This document shows, one piece after another, positions 18,479-28,304 of a stretch of 64,000 nucleotides of DNA (positions within the stretch are counted from its first letter, which is position 1; each line of letters opens with the position of its first letter). This stretch comes from JANQHS01 sp965267505 (GTDB taxonomy: Bacteria; Bacteroidota; Bacteroidia; Cytophagales; CCMP332), in assembly GCA_965267505.1 (NCBI GenBank), contig OZ254081.1:1364001-1428000 (forward strand). Reading direction: 5' to 3'. The position numbers and the translations under genes were made by a program. The notes under the pieces are model-generated. The model did not search any database, was not told the origin of the DNA, and saw only the letters and a program-made list of their open reading frames with translations.

Positions 18479-21400
18479 TTATTTAATGTAGACCATCCGC
18501 TTGACGTCCTTGAATTCGGCTCCGTCTGACTTTGAACGAACCTTCATTCTAAAAAAGTATAATCCTCCTTCAAGGGGTCCTTGATTTGATTCATTCGGAT
18601 TCCATACCAGCTCAGGATGTGTATCCCCAGTAACGACAGATGGACTTTCTAATACCTCCAAATTTCTTGTTTGAATGATCTTTCCACCTGAGTTCATGAT
18701 CTCAACCCAGATCTCAAGGTCCTCGCCAGCGCGGTTGTGATCAAACCCAAAGCTGGTAGTCTCAAAGAATGGATTAGGATAATTATACAAATAAGACAGG
18801 GCAAGAGCTGCATCTCCTGCTACGATAAAGTTGATGCTCGCTTCTGCTGAATTATTATGGGTATCCCATGCTTTGAAGGTCAGGGTATGATTGCCCGCCT
18901 TGAAATTTCTGAACTGATACTCAACTGATCCCTCTGTATAAGTATTTGGGTAGCCTTGATAATAGGCATTCATTGGGATCTTTTCTCCAGGCAATGCACT
19001 GGTCCAGCTACTCAATCCTCTTCCTATTCCTGTCCCGGTAATGTTAATTCCATTTTCATCCTCAAGGAATGCGATCAGGAGAGGATCGTTTCCAACCATA
19101 GAACCATTAACAAAGCTTGTATCGTCAAGGTAAAGTTCAATGCTAGGTGGCTCGTTGTCAACTGCTACGTTTCCACAACTTCCGCCAACATAGAAATCCT
19201 CAAATGAACCAGAGGCATCCATTCCATCAGTCGAGCCATAAATACTGATCCTTGCGGTCCCTAGGTTATAATCTATGTCCTTGGGTACAACGAATTGAAA
19301 TTCGAACTCTCCATTGCTTACGGTGGCCTTTCCCTTAAAGATCAAATTTCTGAACATGTTATAGTCAAATACGGTCCCATTGGCCGCAAGGGTTTGGAGG
19401 TTCGATGATTTATCGAAAAATAATCCATCAACCATTCCTGAAAATCCGGTTATCGGCGTTGAGTCAGCATAAATGACCTGGCCTTTAACAGATACGAGGC
19501 AAAGGGCCTTAAGAGTATCAGCTCCTTGAGCAACCGGGGTATTATTAATTTCTGTGATCCTGATCCTTTCCTGTGGATAATTTAGCTTCATTGAAGGATC
19601 TCCCAGCAATGCAAAGTTTCTGGTATTCCTCGTTCCATATCCATTCTTGGTCCTTCTGATAATTTCTCCAAGCCTCAAATAATCACCATTTTCCTTAATG
19701 AATGCATGCTCATAGAATTCAGAATTTAAATTGAAGTTGCTAAAGGAATAAACTGGGCGGGAAGTGGTCATTAAACCCATGGCTCCTCCCTTTGAATTCA
19801 ATAGGCTAAGCTCTCCACCTGAAACTTCTTCAGGGTCATCATACCTACCAAATTCACAAGTGGCAGTAAAGAAAAATGATAGCTTATCCATGTTATCCCA
19901 ATTAAGGATCTGGTCGGTTCTGAGGATTTGCTCTTCGGTCCAGCCTATGGGGCCCCCATGACCTGAATAGTTCAGGATCAAACTACCTTCGGTCACAGCA
20001 CGATCAACAGCATCCTTTGCAGCGGGAGAGATTGCTCCAGCCGGGCTTGGAAGTTGGTCGAAAGATCCTAAAAACACCTTGTTTTGATTGTATTCAGGAT
20101 TCCTTGCTTCAACCTGCCTTGCTATGCCATCTGAATCTTTTTGATGAGTATTGCTATCCCCGTCATCGGCAATGAAGCTCAACCAAGTCCTCCATGCTCC
20201 GTAAGTTTCAGCCGAACTGGAATAATGGATCAATTTTGCAACTACATCCTGGGCTTCTGCCTTATTCTTTACAGGTAATCTACCTACACCCACATCCATT
20301 GGAATCACTGCATTGTTCTCATTCCAGGCACCTTTTCCATCCTCAAGGAAGCCGAAATAATCTTCTGAACTATAAGAGCTTACGTCATCAAGGCTTTCAT
20401 AAGATTCATACACAGGAACAAAGTTGGTGTTGTTCTGAACTCGATCTTTATAATCATAAGAACAGCCACCAAATAGAAGGACATATTTAAATACACCATT
20501 CTGATCCCTATCGTATAGCATCTTTAGGAAATTTCTTATCGCAGAAATATCCTGGGCTCCGGAAGAAAACTCATTGTAGATCCTTGCAGGACTGACAATT
20601 GTGGATTGAATTCCATCATTTTGGAACCTGAAGTCCGCAAGGGTTTGGGCCTCGCTTTTGAACTCATCAGGGCAAATGATCACCATGTCAGTAGGATTGA
20701 TCGCATGTAGATCCTGATTTGGGAGGTTTTTTAAAGTTGCTGGAGACCTTGCAGTAATAGGGTCGAACACCACAAATTCAGGTACTTCCCCACTTGCATT
20801 TCCATGCTGGAAATCAGCTTCTCCATTATTGAATGAATAGGTTATGCCGATTGGATTCAATGGATCGGAAATTTCCCAAACCTGCATGTTGGAATTCATA
20901 TTCTGGACCTTATAGCCAAATAGGCCTCCAAGCGAAGATTCAAGAACACGGAAATCAAGGCGATTATTCTTCACCTCTATCCTCGAAACAGATTGTACTC
21001 TTATGTAATTCAGAAATCCTGATGCTCCGGGGTTACCCAGCTTATCATAATTGACTTTTATGGAAAGCTTCCCATTATTGAGAATATTAGGGTTGCGGTT
21101 TCTTTCAACAAAACCAGATCTGGCCCTATATCCATAGGTTCCTGATATCCCAGGAACCAACTCTGCACCAAGGAGGTCTCCATTTGCATAAATATTGAAC
21201 TGAGTAGATTGAGCTATGCTTTTTGCAGCATAAGCCACTTTGATATAGATGATCGATTCAGAATCCACCTGCCCCAGATCAAAATCATAGGTTCTGTTCA
21301 GGGTGAAGTCAAAGGTTTCACCATACCATTCTCTTCCCGAGCCAATAAGATTTACAAGGTCAAGCTCATGCTGGATATGATTATCATAATGATCGAAGAC

Positions 21401-22327
21401 CTGTATTGGAGATCCTCCCCCTGGATCTGTATTGCTGATCCTTAATCCATTTGCATCCTGCTGGTGTGTAAGAAAATAGAAGGCGGTGTCCGAATAGCTG
21501 TTCATGGTTCGGAAATACTTATCCCCTGTGCCTAACTCCCATTTGTGTGAACCGGTAGAGTAGAATAAAATATAATCCCCCTGGTCAAAAAGGCCGTTGC
21601 TATTCTTGTCCTCAAGTCTGATCCTATTTTCCTGAAGGTCATCAATTCGAGGATCATCATTTTTCTGTGGAAGCATATATCCCCCGTTTCCATACAGAAG
21701 TATTTCTTCCACAGGCCTTCCTGCAAAGGATCCATTTCGATTTGTTATTTGATCGAAATTCAGCCTATGGACTCCATCCTGAGTGACTCCGATCTTTATC
21801 CAATCGCCGTTTTGCAAAACCGAATGGTCCGCATAGTCCAAAGCTTTAGCTCGATAGTTCTGGCTGTGATCAATTGCTTCAATTACCTGATATGAGAAGG
21901 ATATCAGCTTTTCAACCTTCTGAGAAACTGGATTGATCCTAAAAGGATAAAAACTTATCGTGGAATAGGGTTTCTTGGCCGCTGTTCTCGTTAGGATCTG
22001 AGGTTGGATCTCTGTTTTTAAAAGAGACTTGTCAACCAGTGCCGATTCCCATATCCGAAGCTCCGCAAAAACGGGATCTTTTATGCCATACCAAGCAATG
22101 ATCTTTCCTGGGAAAGAGCTTTGATATTTTTGAATAAGGCTTTTCTCATCGTCAAGAATACCCCCTTCAAAAGAGAGAATATCCCTTTCCTGGTGATCTA
22201 CATAGACCTTTTCAGCTGTACTCTTCCACTCGAGCAAAATTGGCTCGGAACGGGAGTAAGCATCTGGGCTTGTAGCCATCCCAACAATCAAAAAGCCCAA
22301 AAGGCTTTTTTGAAAAAATTTCAGCAT
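18479..22327 (-). CDS. porU: Type IX secretion sortase PorU (C25 peptidase family)
   Basis: 1282 residues with an N-terminal signal peptide. The central gingipain-like C25 domain contains the catalytic His in NYSGHGGPIGW (about residue 790) and Cys in FFFTATCEFGRYDDPEE (about residue 823). After it come Ig-like strands and a C-terminal T9SS-type domain (YNYPNPF...GLYFFRMKV...KRMVYIK). PorU cleaves the C-terminal signal of T9SS cargo and attaches the protein to anionic lipopolysaccharide. The cargo tags at 35305, 44937, 55373 and 62690 are its expected substrates. No gldJ or other motility gene adjoins it here; upstream are purS and pssA. Confidence 0.95.
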   Translation of the reverse strand: MLKFFQKSLLGFLIVGMATSPDAYSRSEPILLEWKSTAEKVYVDHQERDILSFEGGILDDEKSLIQKYQSSFPGKIIAWYGIKDPVFAELRIWESALVDKSLLKTEIQPQILTRTAAKKPYSTISFYPFRINPVSQKVEKLISFSYQVIEAIDHSQNYRAKALDYADHSVLQNGDWIKIGVTQDGVHRLNFDQITNRNGSFAGRPVEEILLYGNGGYMLPQKNDDPRIDDLQENRIRLEDKNSNGLFDQGDYILFYSTGSHKWELGTGDKYFRTMNSYSDTAFYFLTHQQDANGLRISNTDPGGGSPIQVFDHYDNHIQHELDLVNLIGSGREWYGETFDFTLNRTYDFDLGQVDSESIIYIKVAYAAKSIAQSTQFNIYANGDLLGAELVPGISGTYGYRARSGFVERNRNPNILNNGKLSIKVNYDKLGNPGASGFLNYIRVQSVSRIEVKNNRLDFRVLESSLGGLFGYKVQNMNSNMQVWEISDPLNPIGITYSFNNGEADFQHGNASGEVPEFVVFDPITARSPATLKNLPNQDLHAINPTDMVIICPDEFKSEAQTLADFRFQNDGIQSTIVSPARIYNEFSSGAQDISAIRNFLKMLYDRDQNGVFKYVLLFGGCSYDYKDRVQNNTNFVPVYESYESLDDVSSYSSEDYFGFLEDGKGAWNENNAVIPMDVGVGRLPVKNKAEAQDVVAKLIHYSSSAETYGAWRTWLSFIADDGDSNTHQKDSDGIARQVEARNPEYNQNKVFLGSFDQLPSPAGAISPAAKDAVDRAVTEGSLILNYSGHGGPIGWTEEQILRTDQILNWDNMDKLSFFFTATCEFGRYDDPEEVSGGELSLLNSKGGAMGLMTTSRPVYSFSNFNLNSEFYEHAFIKENGDYLRLGEIIRRTKNGYGTRNTRNFALLGDPSMKLNYPQERIRITEINNTPVAQGADTLKALCLVSVKGQVIYADSTPITGFSGMVDGLFFDKSSNLQTLAANGTVFDYNMFRNLIFKGKATVSNGEFEFQFVVPKDIDYNLGTARISIYGSTDGMDASGSFEDFYVGGSCGNVAVDNEPPSIELYLDDTSFVNGSMVGNDPLLIAFLEDENGINITGTGIGRGLSSWTSALPGEKIPMNAYYQGYPNTYTEGSVEYQFRNFKAGNHTLTFKAWDTHNNSAEASINFIVAGDAALALSYLYNYPNPFFETTSFGFDHNRAGEDLEIWVEIMNSGGKIIQTRNLEVLESPSVVTGDTHPELVWNPNESNQGPLEGGLYFFRMKVRSKSDGAEFKDVKRMVYIK

Positions 22328-22419
22328 TTAAGACCGTTTAAGAAAAGTATTTTAAAACTATAGGCCTTTTAGATTCTTCTAACTAACTAGTTTAATCGCG
22401 AAATATTGTAAAAAGTTTC

Positions 22420-22671
22420 CTATTGGGGGGTGATTTTATAGCTATATGACTCCATAATGACATTAGCCAGGAGCTTTTTACATGCATTTTCAACCATTTC
22501 CTTCGCTGAATCTTCATTTTCAGCTTCAAGTGAGAGATTGATATGTTTTCCGATCCTTACGGTTTCTACATCATCGATCCCAAGGTTATGTAATCCCAAC
22601 ATCACAGCCTTTCCTTGAGGGTCAAGGATCTCTTTATGGGGCATGACTTCGATCTCAGCTTTAAACTTCAT
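22420..22671 (-). CDS. purS: Phosphoribosylformylglycinamidine synthase subunit PurS
   Basis: 83 residues, the usual length of PurS, with the family pattern KAEIEVMPHKEILDPQGKAV, LGLHNLGIDDVETVRIGKHI and a closing helix-strand. PurS bridges PurQ and PurL in the third committed step of purine synthesis (FGAR to FGAM). Its ATG overlaps the pssA stop (ATGA, 22668-22671). purQ is about 6 kb away on its own, and purL is not in the window, so the complex is encoded from scattered sites. Confidence 0.92.
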   Translation of the reverse strand: MKFKAEIEVMPHKEILDPQGKAVMLGLHNLGIDDVETVRIGKHINLSLEAENEDSAKEMVENACKKLLANVIMESYSYKITPQ

Positions 22672-23369
22672 TTATCTTTAAATAGGAATGAAACAATAAA
22701 ATAGCTCACCAGAATCAAGGGAACGGCATCAAAATTAAGAAAAAGAAAGAGCAGTATCCCCAGAACGATCAGGATAAACCTTGCTTCGTTTCCTTCCCAG
22801 GAAAATCCTTTGAACTTTAAGGCTATCAAGGAAATTTCTGAATTCATTATAAAGATCAAAAACCCAATTATCAGTATAAATGCCTCCTTACTGCAAAGAG
22901 TGTCATGCCATATGCCATAATTAAGTAATGACCAACTAATAGATGCTACCAATAAAGCCATAGCCGGGGTGGGTAGGCCTCTAAAGGAACTTTCCTGGCC
23001 AGGATCAATATTGAATTTGGCCAGCCTCAACCCCGCAGCAGGAGCCAAAAGGAGTCCCATAAAAGGTAGGTATCCCTGTTGACCTTCTTCCAAAATACCA
23101 AGGCTACTTCCATTGCTTAAAACCCACATAGCAATGAATCCTGGAAAAACACCGAAGCTTACCATATCCGCCATAGAGTCAAGTTGCTTCCCTATTTCCG
23201 ACTTCACATTTAGCAACCTGGCCATAAATCCGTCCAAAAAATCCAAAAGGACACTCAATAACAAAAGGTAGATAGCCATATCTATCCGCTCCTTTAAGAC
23301 CGACCATATTCCCAAGCATCCAACGCTGAGATTGGCCAGAGTAAACGCATTTGGAATGTGCCTTTTCAT
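22668..23369 (-). CDS. pssA: CDP-diacylglycerol-serine O-phosphatidyltransferase
   Basis: 233 residues of the CDP-alcohol phosphatidyltransferase family, with the full metal/substrate motif DGxxAR-x8-Gx3Dx3D seen as DGFMARLL...GKQLDSMAD (about residues 46-70). Six or more membrane segments are visible. The N-terminus RHIPNAFTLANLSVGCLGI is typical of PssA rather than PgsA. It makes phosphatidylserine, the precursor of phosphatidylethanolamine, in the inner membrane. It is preceded by the MBL hydrolase gene with a 3-bp gap and overlaps purS by four bases, so it sits in a leftward operon. Confidence 0.93.
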   Translation of the reverse strand: MKRHIPNAFTLANLSVGCLGIWSVLKERIDMAIYLLLLSVLLDFLDGFMARLLNVKSEIGKQLDSMADMVSFGVFPGFIAMWVLSNGSSLGILEEGQQGYLPFMGLLLAPAAGLRLAKFNIDPGQESSFRGLPTPAMALLVASISWSLLNYGIWHDTLCSKEAFILIIGFLIFIMNSEISLIALKFKGFSWEGNEARFILIVLGILLFLFLNFDAVPLILVSYFIVSFLFKDK

Positions 23370-23372
23370 TAC

Positions 23373-24020
23373 CTAAGCATTTCCTCCGACAAATGGGTTG
23401 CTAATCTTCTCTTTGCCAATTGTGGTTTGTGGTCCATGGCCTGTAAATAAAGTATAATCATTGGGCAATTTGAACAACTCCTCCTTGATAGACCTGATCA
23501 AAGTATCATGATCTCCTCCAGGAAGGTCGGTCCTTCCTATGCTACCGTCAAAGATCACATCACCCACCAAGGCAATTTTTTGATCGTGATTGACCAAGGC
23601 CGTATGTCCGGGAGCATGTCCAGGTAGAAAAAGAACTTCGAGCTCTTCATCTCCTTCAAATAGGGTATCATTTTCATCATAGGTGCCATCATGGCTGAAT
23701 TCCCGGTAATTATCAAAGCCATAGTTACTCGCGTAAATCTTGACTGCCCTTAACCATTCTAGATCCTTTTCATGACAATAAAATGGTATGTCGAACTTCT
23801 CTTTTACAAATGCTCCTCCCAAAACATGGTCGATGTGACAATGGGTATTGTAAATGGCTTTAGGATTTAGGTCGTTCGATTCAATATACTCTACCAACTC
23901 CCTCTCTTCTTCAGGAAAGAAGCAACCCGGATCCATGATTATTGTTTCTCTGCTTTCCCTGGAAACAACATAGGTATTCTCCTGAAAGGGATTAAAATTG
24001 AAAGCTTTAACTTTTAGCAA
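23373..24020 (-). CDS. MBL-fold metallo-hydrolase (glyoxalase II-like)
   Basis: 215 residues. The binuclear metal motif THCHIDH, the later His in PGHAPGHTALV, Asp in LVGDVIFDGSIGRTDLPGG and His in FTGHGPQT are all present, as in hydroxyacylglutathione hydrolase-like proteins. No ATG exists near the N-terminus. The candidate starts are TTG at 24035 and TTG at 24020. I prefer 24020 (giving LKVKAFNFNPFQENTY, the usual family start) because a -7 element at 24044-24037 would place the transcription start at about 24030, inside or after the longer version. It is the first gene of the run to pssA-purS. The natural thioester substrate is not evident. Confidence 0.88.
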   Translation of the reverse strand: MLKVKAFNFNPFQENTYVVSRESRETIIMDPGCFFPEEERELVEYIESNDLNPKAIYNTHCHIDHVLGGAFVKEKFDIPFYCHEKDLEWLRAVKIYASNYGFDNYREFSHDGTYDENDTLFEGDEELEVLFLPGHAPGHTALVNHDQKIALVGDVIFDGSIGRTDLPGGDHDTLIRSIKEELFKLPNDYTLFTGHGPQTTIGKEKISNPFVGGNA

Positions 24021-24025
24021 CGAGA

Positions 24026-24044
24026 TACTTTTCAAGCAAAATTA
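24026..24044. promoter_or_regulatory. Overlapping divergent promoter elements
   Basis: On the minus strand, TAATTTTG (24044-24037) is a perfect TAnnTTTG element for the MBL hydrolase. On the plus strand, TACTTTTC (24026-24033) is a one-mismatch element for the FAD oxidoreductase that starts at 24050. The two divergent genes leave at most 29 bp between their start codons, so the promoters must overlap each other and the coding ends. Confidence 0.5.
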
Positions 24045-24049
24045 CCTAA

Positions 24050-25111
24050 TTGAGTTCTACCCAAAAGACAGAAATATTAATATCAGGAGGAGGCTTGGCT
24101 GGCTGTCTGTTAGCTCTTGAGCTTCAATCACAGGGAATCCCATTTATCCTGGTTGACAATCCTGAGGATAACATTTCTTCCTCAGTGGCTGCCGGGATCT
24201 ACAATCCATTGACCGGCAGGAAGGTACAAGAAACCTGGATGGCCGGGGAATTATTCGAGTTTCTAAACAATTTTTATCCCGCCATTGAAAATCGAGCTGA
24301 TAATAAATTCTTTCACCCCAGAGACCTGGTCAGAGTATTTCCAAATCCAAAAGCAGCCAATGACTGGGATTCAGGAAAGGAAAGTCTTTTAGCCGGAAAC
24401 CGGATCCATCAACTTCCCTCCTACCTAAAAGCGGATCTAGGAGGGATTGAGGTTTTGAAGGCTGGATTCCTGGACATAAAGACCTTCATTCACGAGGTAA
24501 GGAAAATGATACCGGATTCATCCATTCTTCTTGGCCAAAAAATCGACCCCAAAGACATCGGTCTTAATAGTTCAGGTCTAAGTTGGAATAATATCCAGGC
24601 CAACAAGCTCATTTTTTGCGAAGGTCCACGCGGATCTTCCAATCAATTCTTTTCCTGGCTGCCATTCAGTCTTACAAAGGGTGAAATTCTGGAGGTCGAT
24701 CCTTTAATGGACCTAGAATTGACCATATATATAAAGGGGATCTTTCTTCTTCCGATCTCCCAAAGGAGAATTCTGGTGGGTGCTACTTATGAAAGAGAGC
24801 CAGATTCACATGAGCCTTCCGAAAAGGGAAAACAAACCCTGATCGAAAAATTTGAAGCATTCTTTAACGGAAATTACAAGATAATAGGCCATAGAGCTGG
24901 AGTAAGGCCAACAGTGAAAGACAGGCGTCCGTTTATAGGATTTCACCCAAAACACGAACAAATAGGAATTTTCAATGGTTTAGGTTCAAAGGGTGTGAGC
25001 TTGGGCCCATTTTTTGCTAAAAAATTGGTAAGCAGCCTTTTGGGCACTGAAGAACTGCCCGAAGAGGTTAATATTCAGCGTTTTTTTACGTTTTTTGAAG
25101 ATCCATCTTAG
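24050..25111 (+). CDS. FAD-dependent oxidoreductase (DAO family)
   Basis: 353 residues. It opens with the dinucleotide-binding fold ILISGGGLAGCLLALEL (GxGxxG, residues about 10-26) and has a C-terminal RAGVRPTVKDRRPFIG...NGLGSKGVSLGP segment that closes the FAD site, as in D-amino-acid oxidase/glycine-oxidase-like enzymes. The middle part is the substrate domain. No more precise activity can be named. The start must be TTG at 24050, because the GxGxxG motif follows after only a dozen residues and no ATG is present. It overlaps the next gene by 17 bp. Confidence 0.85.
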   Translation: MSSTQKTEILISGGGLAGCLLALELQSQGIPFILVDNPEDNISSSVAAGIYNPLTGRKVQETWMAGELFEFLNNFYPAIENRADNKFFHPRDLVRVFPNPKAANDWDSGKESLLAGNRIHQLPSYLKADLGGIEVLKAGFLDIKTFIHEVRKMIPDSSILLGQKIDPKDIGLNSSGLSWNNIQANKLIFCEGPRGSSNQFFSWLPFSLTKGEILEVDPLMDLELTIYIKGIFLLPISQRRILVGATYEREPDSHEPSEKGKQTLIEKFEAFFNGNYKIIGHRAGVRPTVKDRRPFIGFHPKHEQIGIFNGLGSKGVSLGPFFAKKLVSSLLGTEELPEEVNIQRFFTFFEDPS

Positions 25112-28100
25112 TAGAAAACTGAAGAATTTCGTTTCATATGGACTGTTTTTACTGGCAATTTCATTGTCTTCGGTTTCCTATGGCCAAAATGCTAATGAGA
25201 TCTTTGGAAAGAACAGGGTTCAAACCAAATCCCTAAACTGGAACGTTTTTGTATCCGACAATTTTGAGATCTATTATTATGAGGGTGGCCAAAAGCATGC
25301 ACGCTTTGCAACCAAGCTGGCAGAATCTCAATTCGATAAGATTTCAGACCTGGTAGGATTTACTCCCTACACCAGAATCCGTCTTTTCATCTATAACTCC
25401 AAGTCTGATCTGCGCCAAAGCAATATAGACTACAGGATACAATATTACCGAGCAGGAGGAGAAACGAATTTTGTTACTCATTCCGTGGAGATCCCATTTC
25501 CCGGTACCAATGAAGCATTCATAAAAGAGATCAAATACGGCATGGCCAAGACTCTTATTAGTGAGATGATGTATGGCGGGAGTTTCAAGGATGTAATCCA
25601 GAGTTCTTACCTGCTTTCGCTTCCTGAATGGTTCATTGAAGGAGCTGCACTTTATGCAGCCAGAGGATGGAGTCTCGATATGGATGACCATGTACGGGAC
25701 CTTTTTGCTACAGGAAAGGTCAATTCACTAAGAGGCTTAACCGGAAGAGATGCTCAGCTTCTGGGACAAAGCATGTGGAATTATATCGCGGTACAATATG
25801 GAAAGAATAACATTGGTAGTATCCTCAATCTCACAAGGATCTTAAGAAATCCTGAGAACAGCATTACCAACACCCTTGGAATACCATTTTCGGCATTTTA
25901 CAGGGAATGGCAAGAATATTATTATTCGATGGCTGCCCGAGTGCTTGACAAGGCAGACATGCCCCTCGATGAAAACAGGCTATTCAAGAAAAATAAAAAG
26001 GACTATCGTTTCAATCATGTTCGCTTCAGCCCTGATGGAAATTACTTAGCCTATTCGCAAAACAGATCGGGAAAAGTTGAAGTGATCCTTCAGGACATGG
26101 TCACAGGAAAAAAGAAGAAGATCTATAGCTCCGGCTACATCTTCGATGAAAAGAAGGTAGACTTTTCACTGCCTATCCTGGCCTGGCAGAATAATGATAA
26201 TCTCAATCTGATCGACGTACAGAATAATCGTTTTAGAAGATGGAGTTATAAGGTTTCTGAGGACAAGATCCATAAAAACAGAGCTTTCAAATTCTCAAAT
26301 ATTCATGACATCACCTTCAACAAGAATGGCACGGTCATGGCCATTTCTGCCGAAAGCTTTGGACAAGTAGACATCTACGTTCTTGCTGTCAGATCCGGTA
26401 GCATTCGAAGGATCACCAATGATGAGTTCGATGATATTAACCCGGCTTTTGTTCCAGGTTCCAGTAAGCTGGTTTTCTCATCCAACAGAACAACAGATTC
26501 ATTAAGAATAAAAACCGATGAAAAATTGGGGCTTTCCGATAATTTCAATCTTTACCTCTACGACCCTGAAGTTTCCAAAAGCAAGGTTGAAAAGCTCACT
26601 AATAACTTTTTTCAAAACCTTCTTCCATCGCCCATCGATGAAAATCATGTACTCTTTCTATCAGATCTGAATGGAATCTTGAATCTATACCTCCTTGATA
26701 GAGAGGACAAGGTTCAAAGGCAGCTTACCGACTACCAGCAGAACGTAAAATTCTTTGATGCCAACCCATCATTGGATCAATGGGCGTTCAGAATGAATAA
26801 TGGTGGAGCTGAGCTGATCTACAAGCAAAAACTTCCGGATCTTGAAACCTCAATTTCTGAGCATGAGACCTTCAGGAATACCTGGATTGTAGAAGGAAAG
26901 AAATTTGGGCTGAATGATGATAGCCATACTAAGAAGAATCTAATTCAATTGAACAAGGTGATAAAACCTGAGATCGAACCTGTTGATCCCGAGGAAATCG
27001 ATTTTGACGATTTAGTTTTTGAATCTGAAAAAAAGGAAAAGAGCCTTGCCGATGTAGGTCAGCAGGATACTGAGGTTGATATCCTCGCAAAATTGGAAGC
27101 CAACGAAAGCAAATCAATTGAAGTACTTGGTCCCTTTGAAGGTCAAAACCGGCTAAGAGCGGAAAACATCATCACCGCCCTGGTTTGCGATAACTTAAGA
27201 GGCCTGGGCGGAGTTGTGGAATATGGCCTTTCCGATATGTTTGGAAACCACAAATTCAAGCTCGGAGCGACGATCTATTTTGACCTCAAGAGCAATGACT
27301 TCTACGCGGAGTACAGGTACCTAAAGAATCGATTGGATTACGGGGTTAAATACAGTCGAAAAACCATTTTTCATACAGTCAGTGAAAGGAGCAGTGTCTT
27401 TCATAATTACCAGCTGAACCAGGGAGAATTCACAGCTTCTCTGCCAATTACAGAGGCCTTCAGAGTTAGTTTCAGTCCATTTTATGCCCATACCAAGTAT
27501 GAGAACATAAGCATTATGCCGGTGTCAGATTTTACCACCCAATACCTGGGTTACAACATGGAGTTGGTCTTTGATAACTCGTCGGAGACAGGAATCAACA
27601 TGAGCCGAGGTACCAAGGCTAAGCTTAGGCTCAAGGAATATAAGGGCATCCAGGCTGGCCACAAGAATTTTGGAAACGTCTCATTCGAAATCCGTAACTA
27701 CTTCCCTATTTATAAGGAGATCGTCCTTGCGACCCGTTTTTCTGTTGGAAAGTTTTTCGGGAAGGCTCCTAAGAATTATTTACTGGGAGGAATGGATAAT
27801 TGGTTTATCACCTCCGAAACTGTGGAGCAAGGTCCCTTGGAAGACCTGGATATTGGTGGGGCAATTATTAATAATGAGGATCTGCTGTTCACCGAATTTG
27901 CCACCAGCTTAAGGGGTTTTCCTTTAAACCATGCCTTTGGTGAAAACTATGGTCTCCTAAATGTTGAATTGAGGTTTCCGATCTTTCAAATCCTAACCTC
28001 TAAGCCAATTTCAAGCACCTTCTTTAGAAATATGCAGTTGTCTGCGTTTACCGATGTTGGTTCGGCCTGGACAGGTGCCAGCCCCCTGAATAATGAAAAC

Positions 28101-28304
28101 TCCTTCAATACCGAAACGATCGATGCCACAGGTTTCTTGATCAAAACAAGGAATTACACCAACCCATATCTTGTTGGATATGGTTTTGGATTAAGGTCTA
28201 CGATGTTCGGATACTATGTCAAGTTCGATGTCGGTTGGGGAATTGAGAATTATAGGAGGACTGAGGACCCCATGTACTATATCTCTCTAGGGTACGACTT
28301 CTAA
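25095..28304 (+). CDS. Outer-membrane protein: pseudo-gluzincin, PD40 propeller and BamA-like barrel
   Basis: 1069 residues from a TTG start within the previous gene. A signal peptide (ending VSYGQ) comes first. Next is a peptidase-MA-like region (FEIYYYEGG..., LPEWFIEGAALYAARGW), in which the place of HExxH reads SEMMY, so zinc catalysis looks lost. TolB-like PD40 repeats follow (about residues 300-590; VRFSPDGNYLAYSQN, FNKNGTVMAISAE). A C-terminal Omp85/BamA-like barrel (about 700-1069) ends MYYISLGYDF with FTDVGSAWTG. This architecture recurs in Bacteroidota, usually named as a hypothetical or TolB-like protein. It presumably sits in the outer membrane with the propeller in the periplasm. 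Its job is unknown. Confidence 0.8.
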   Translation: MKIHLSRKLKNFVSYGLFLLAISLSSVSYGQNANEIFGKNRVQTKSLNWNVFVSDNFEIYYYEGGQKHARFATKLAESQFDKISDLVGFTPYTRIRLFIYNSKSDLRQSNIDYRIQYYRAGGETNFVTHSVEIPFPGTNEAFIKEIKYGMAKTLISEMMYGGSFKDVIQSSYLLSLPEWFIEGAALYAARGWSLDMDDHVRDLFATGKVNSLRGLTGRDAQLLGQSMWNYIAVQYGKNNIGSILNLTRILRNPENSITNTLGIPFSAFYREWQEYYYSMAARVLDKADMPLDENRLFKKNKKDYRFNHVRFSPDGNYLAYSQNRSGKVEVILQDMVTGKKKKIYSSGYIFDEKKVDFSLPILAWQNNDNLNLIDVQNNRFRRWSYKVSEDKIHKNRAFKFSNIHDITFNKNGTVMAISAESFGQVDIYVLAVRSGSIRRITNDEFDDINPAFVPGSSKLVFSSNRTTDSLRIKTDEKLGLSDNFNLYLYDPEVSKSKVEKLTNNFFQNLLPSPIDENHVLFLSDLNGILNLYLLDREDKVQRQLTDYQQNVKFFDANPSLDQWAFRMNNGGAELIYKQKLPDLETSISEHETFRNTWIVEGKKFGLNDDSHTKKNLIQLNKVIKPEIEPVDPEEIDFDDLVFESEKKEKSLADVGQQDTEVDILAKLEANESKSIEVLGPFEGQNRLRAENIITALVCDNLRGLGGVVEYGLSDMFGNHKFKLGATIYFDLKSNDFYAEYRYLKNRLDYGVKYSRKTIFHTVSERSSVFHNYQLNQGEFTASLPITEAFRVSFSPFYAHTKYENISIMPVSDFTTQYLGYNMELVFDNSSETGINMSRGTKAKLRLKEYKGIQAGHKNFGNVSFEIRNYFPIYKEIVLATRFSVGKFFGKAPKNYLLGGMDNWFITSETVEQGPLEDLDIGGAIINNEDLLFTEFATSLRGFPLNHAFGENYGLLNVELRFPIFQILTSKPISSTFFRNMQLSAFTDVGSAWTGASPLNNENSFNTETIDATGFLIKTRNYTNPYLVGYGFGLRSTMFGYYVKFDVGWGIENYRRTEDPMYYISLGYDF

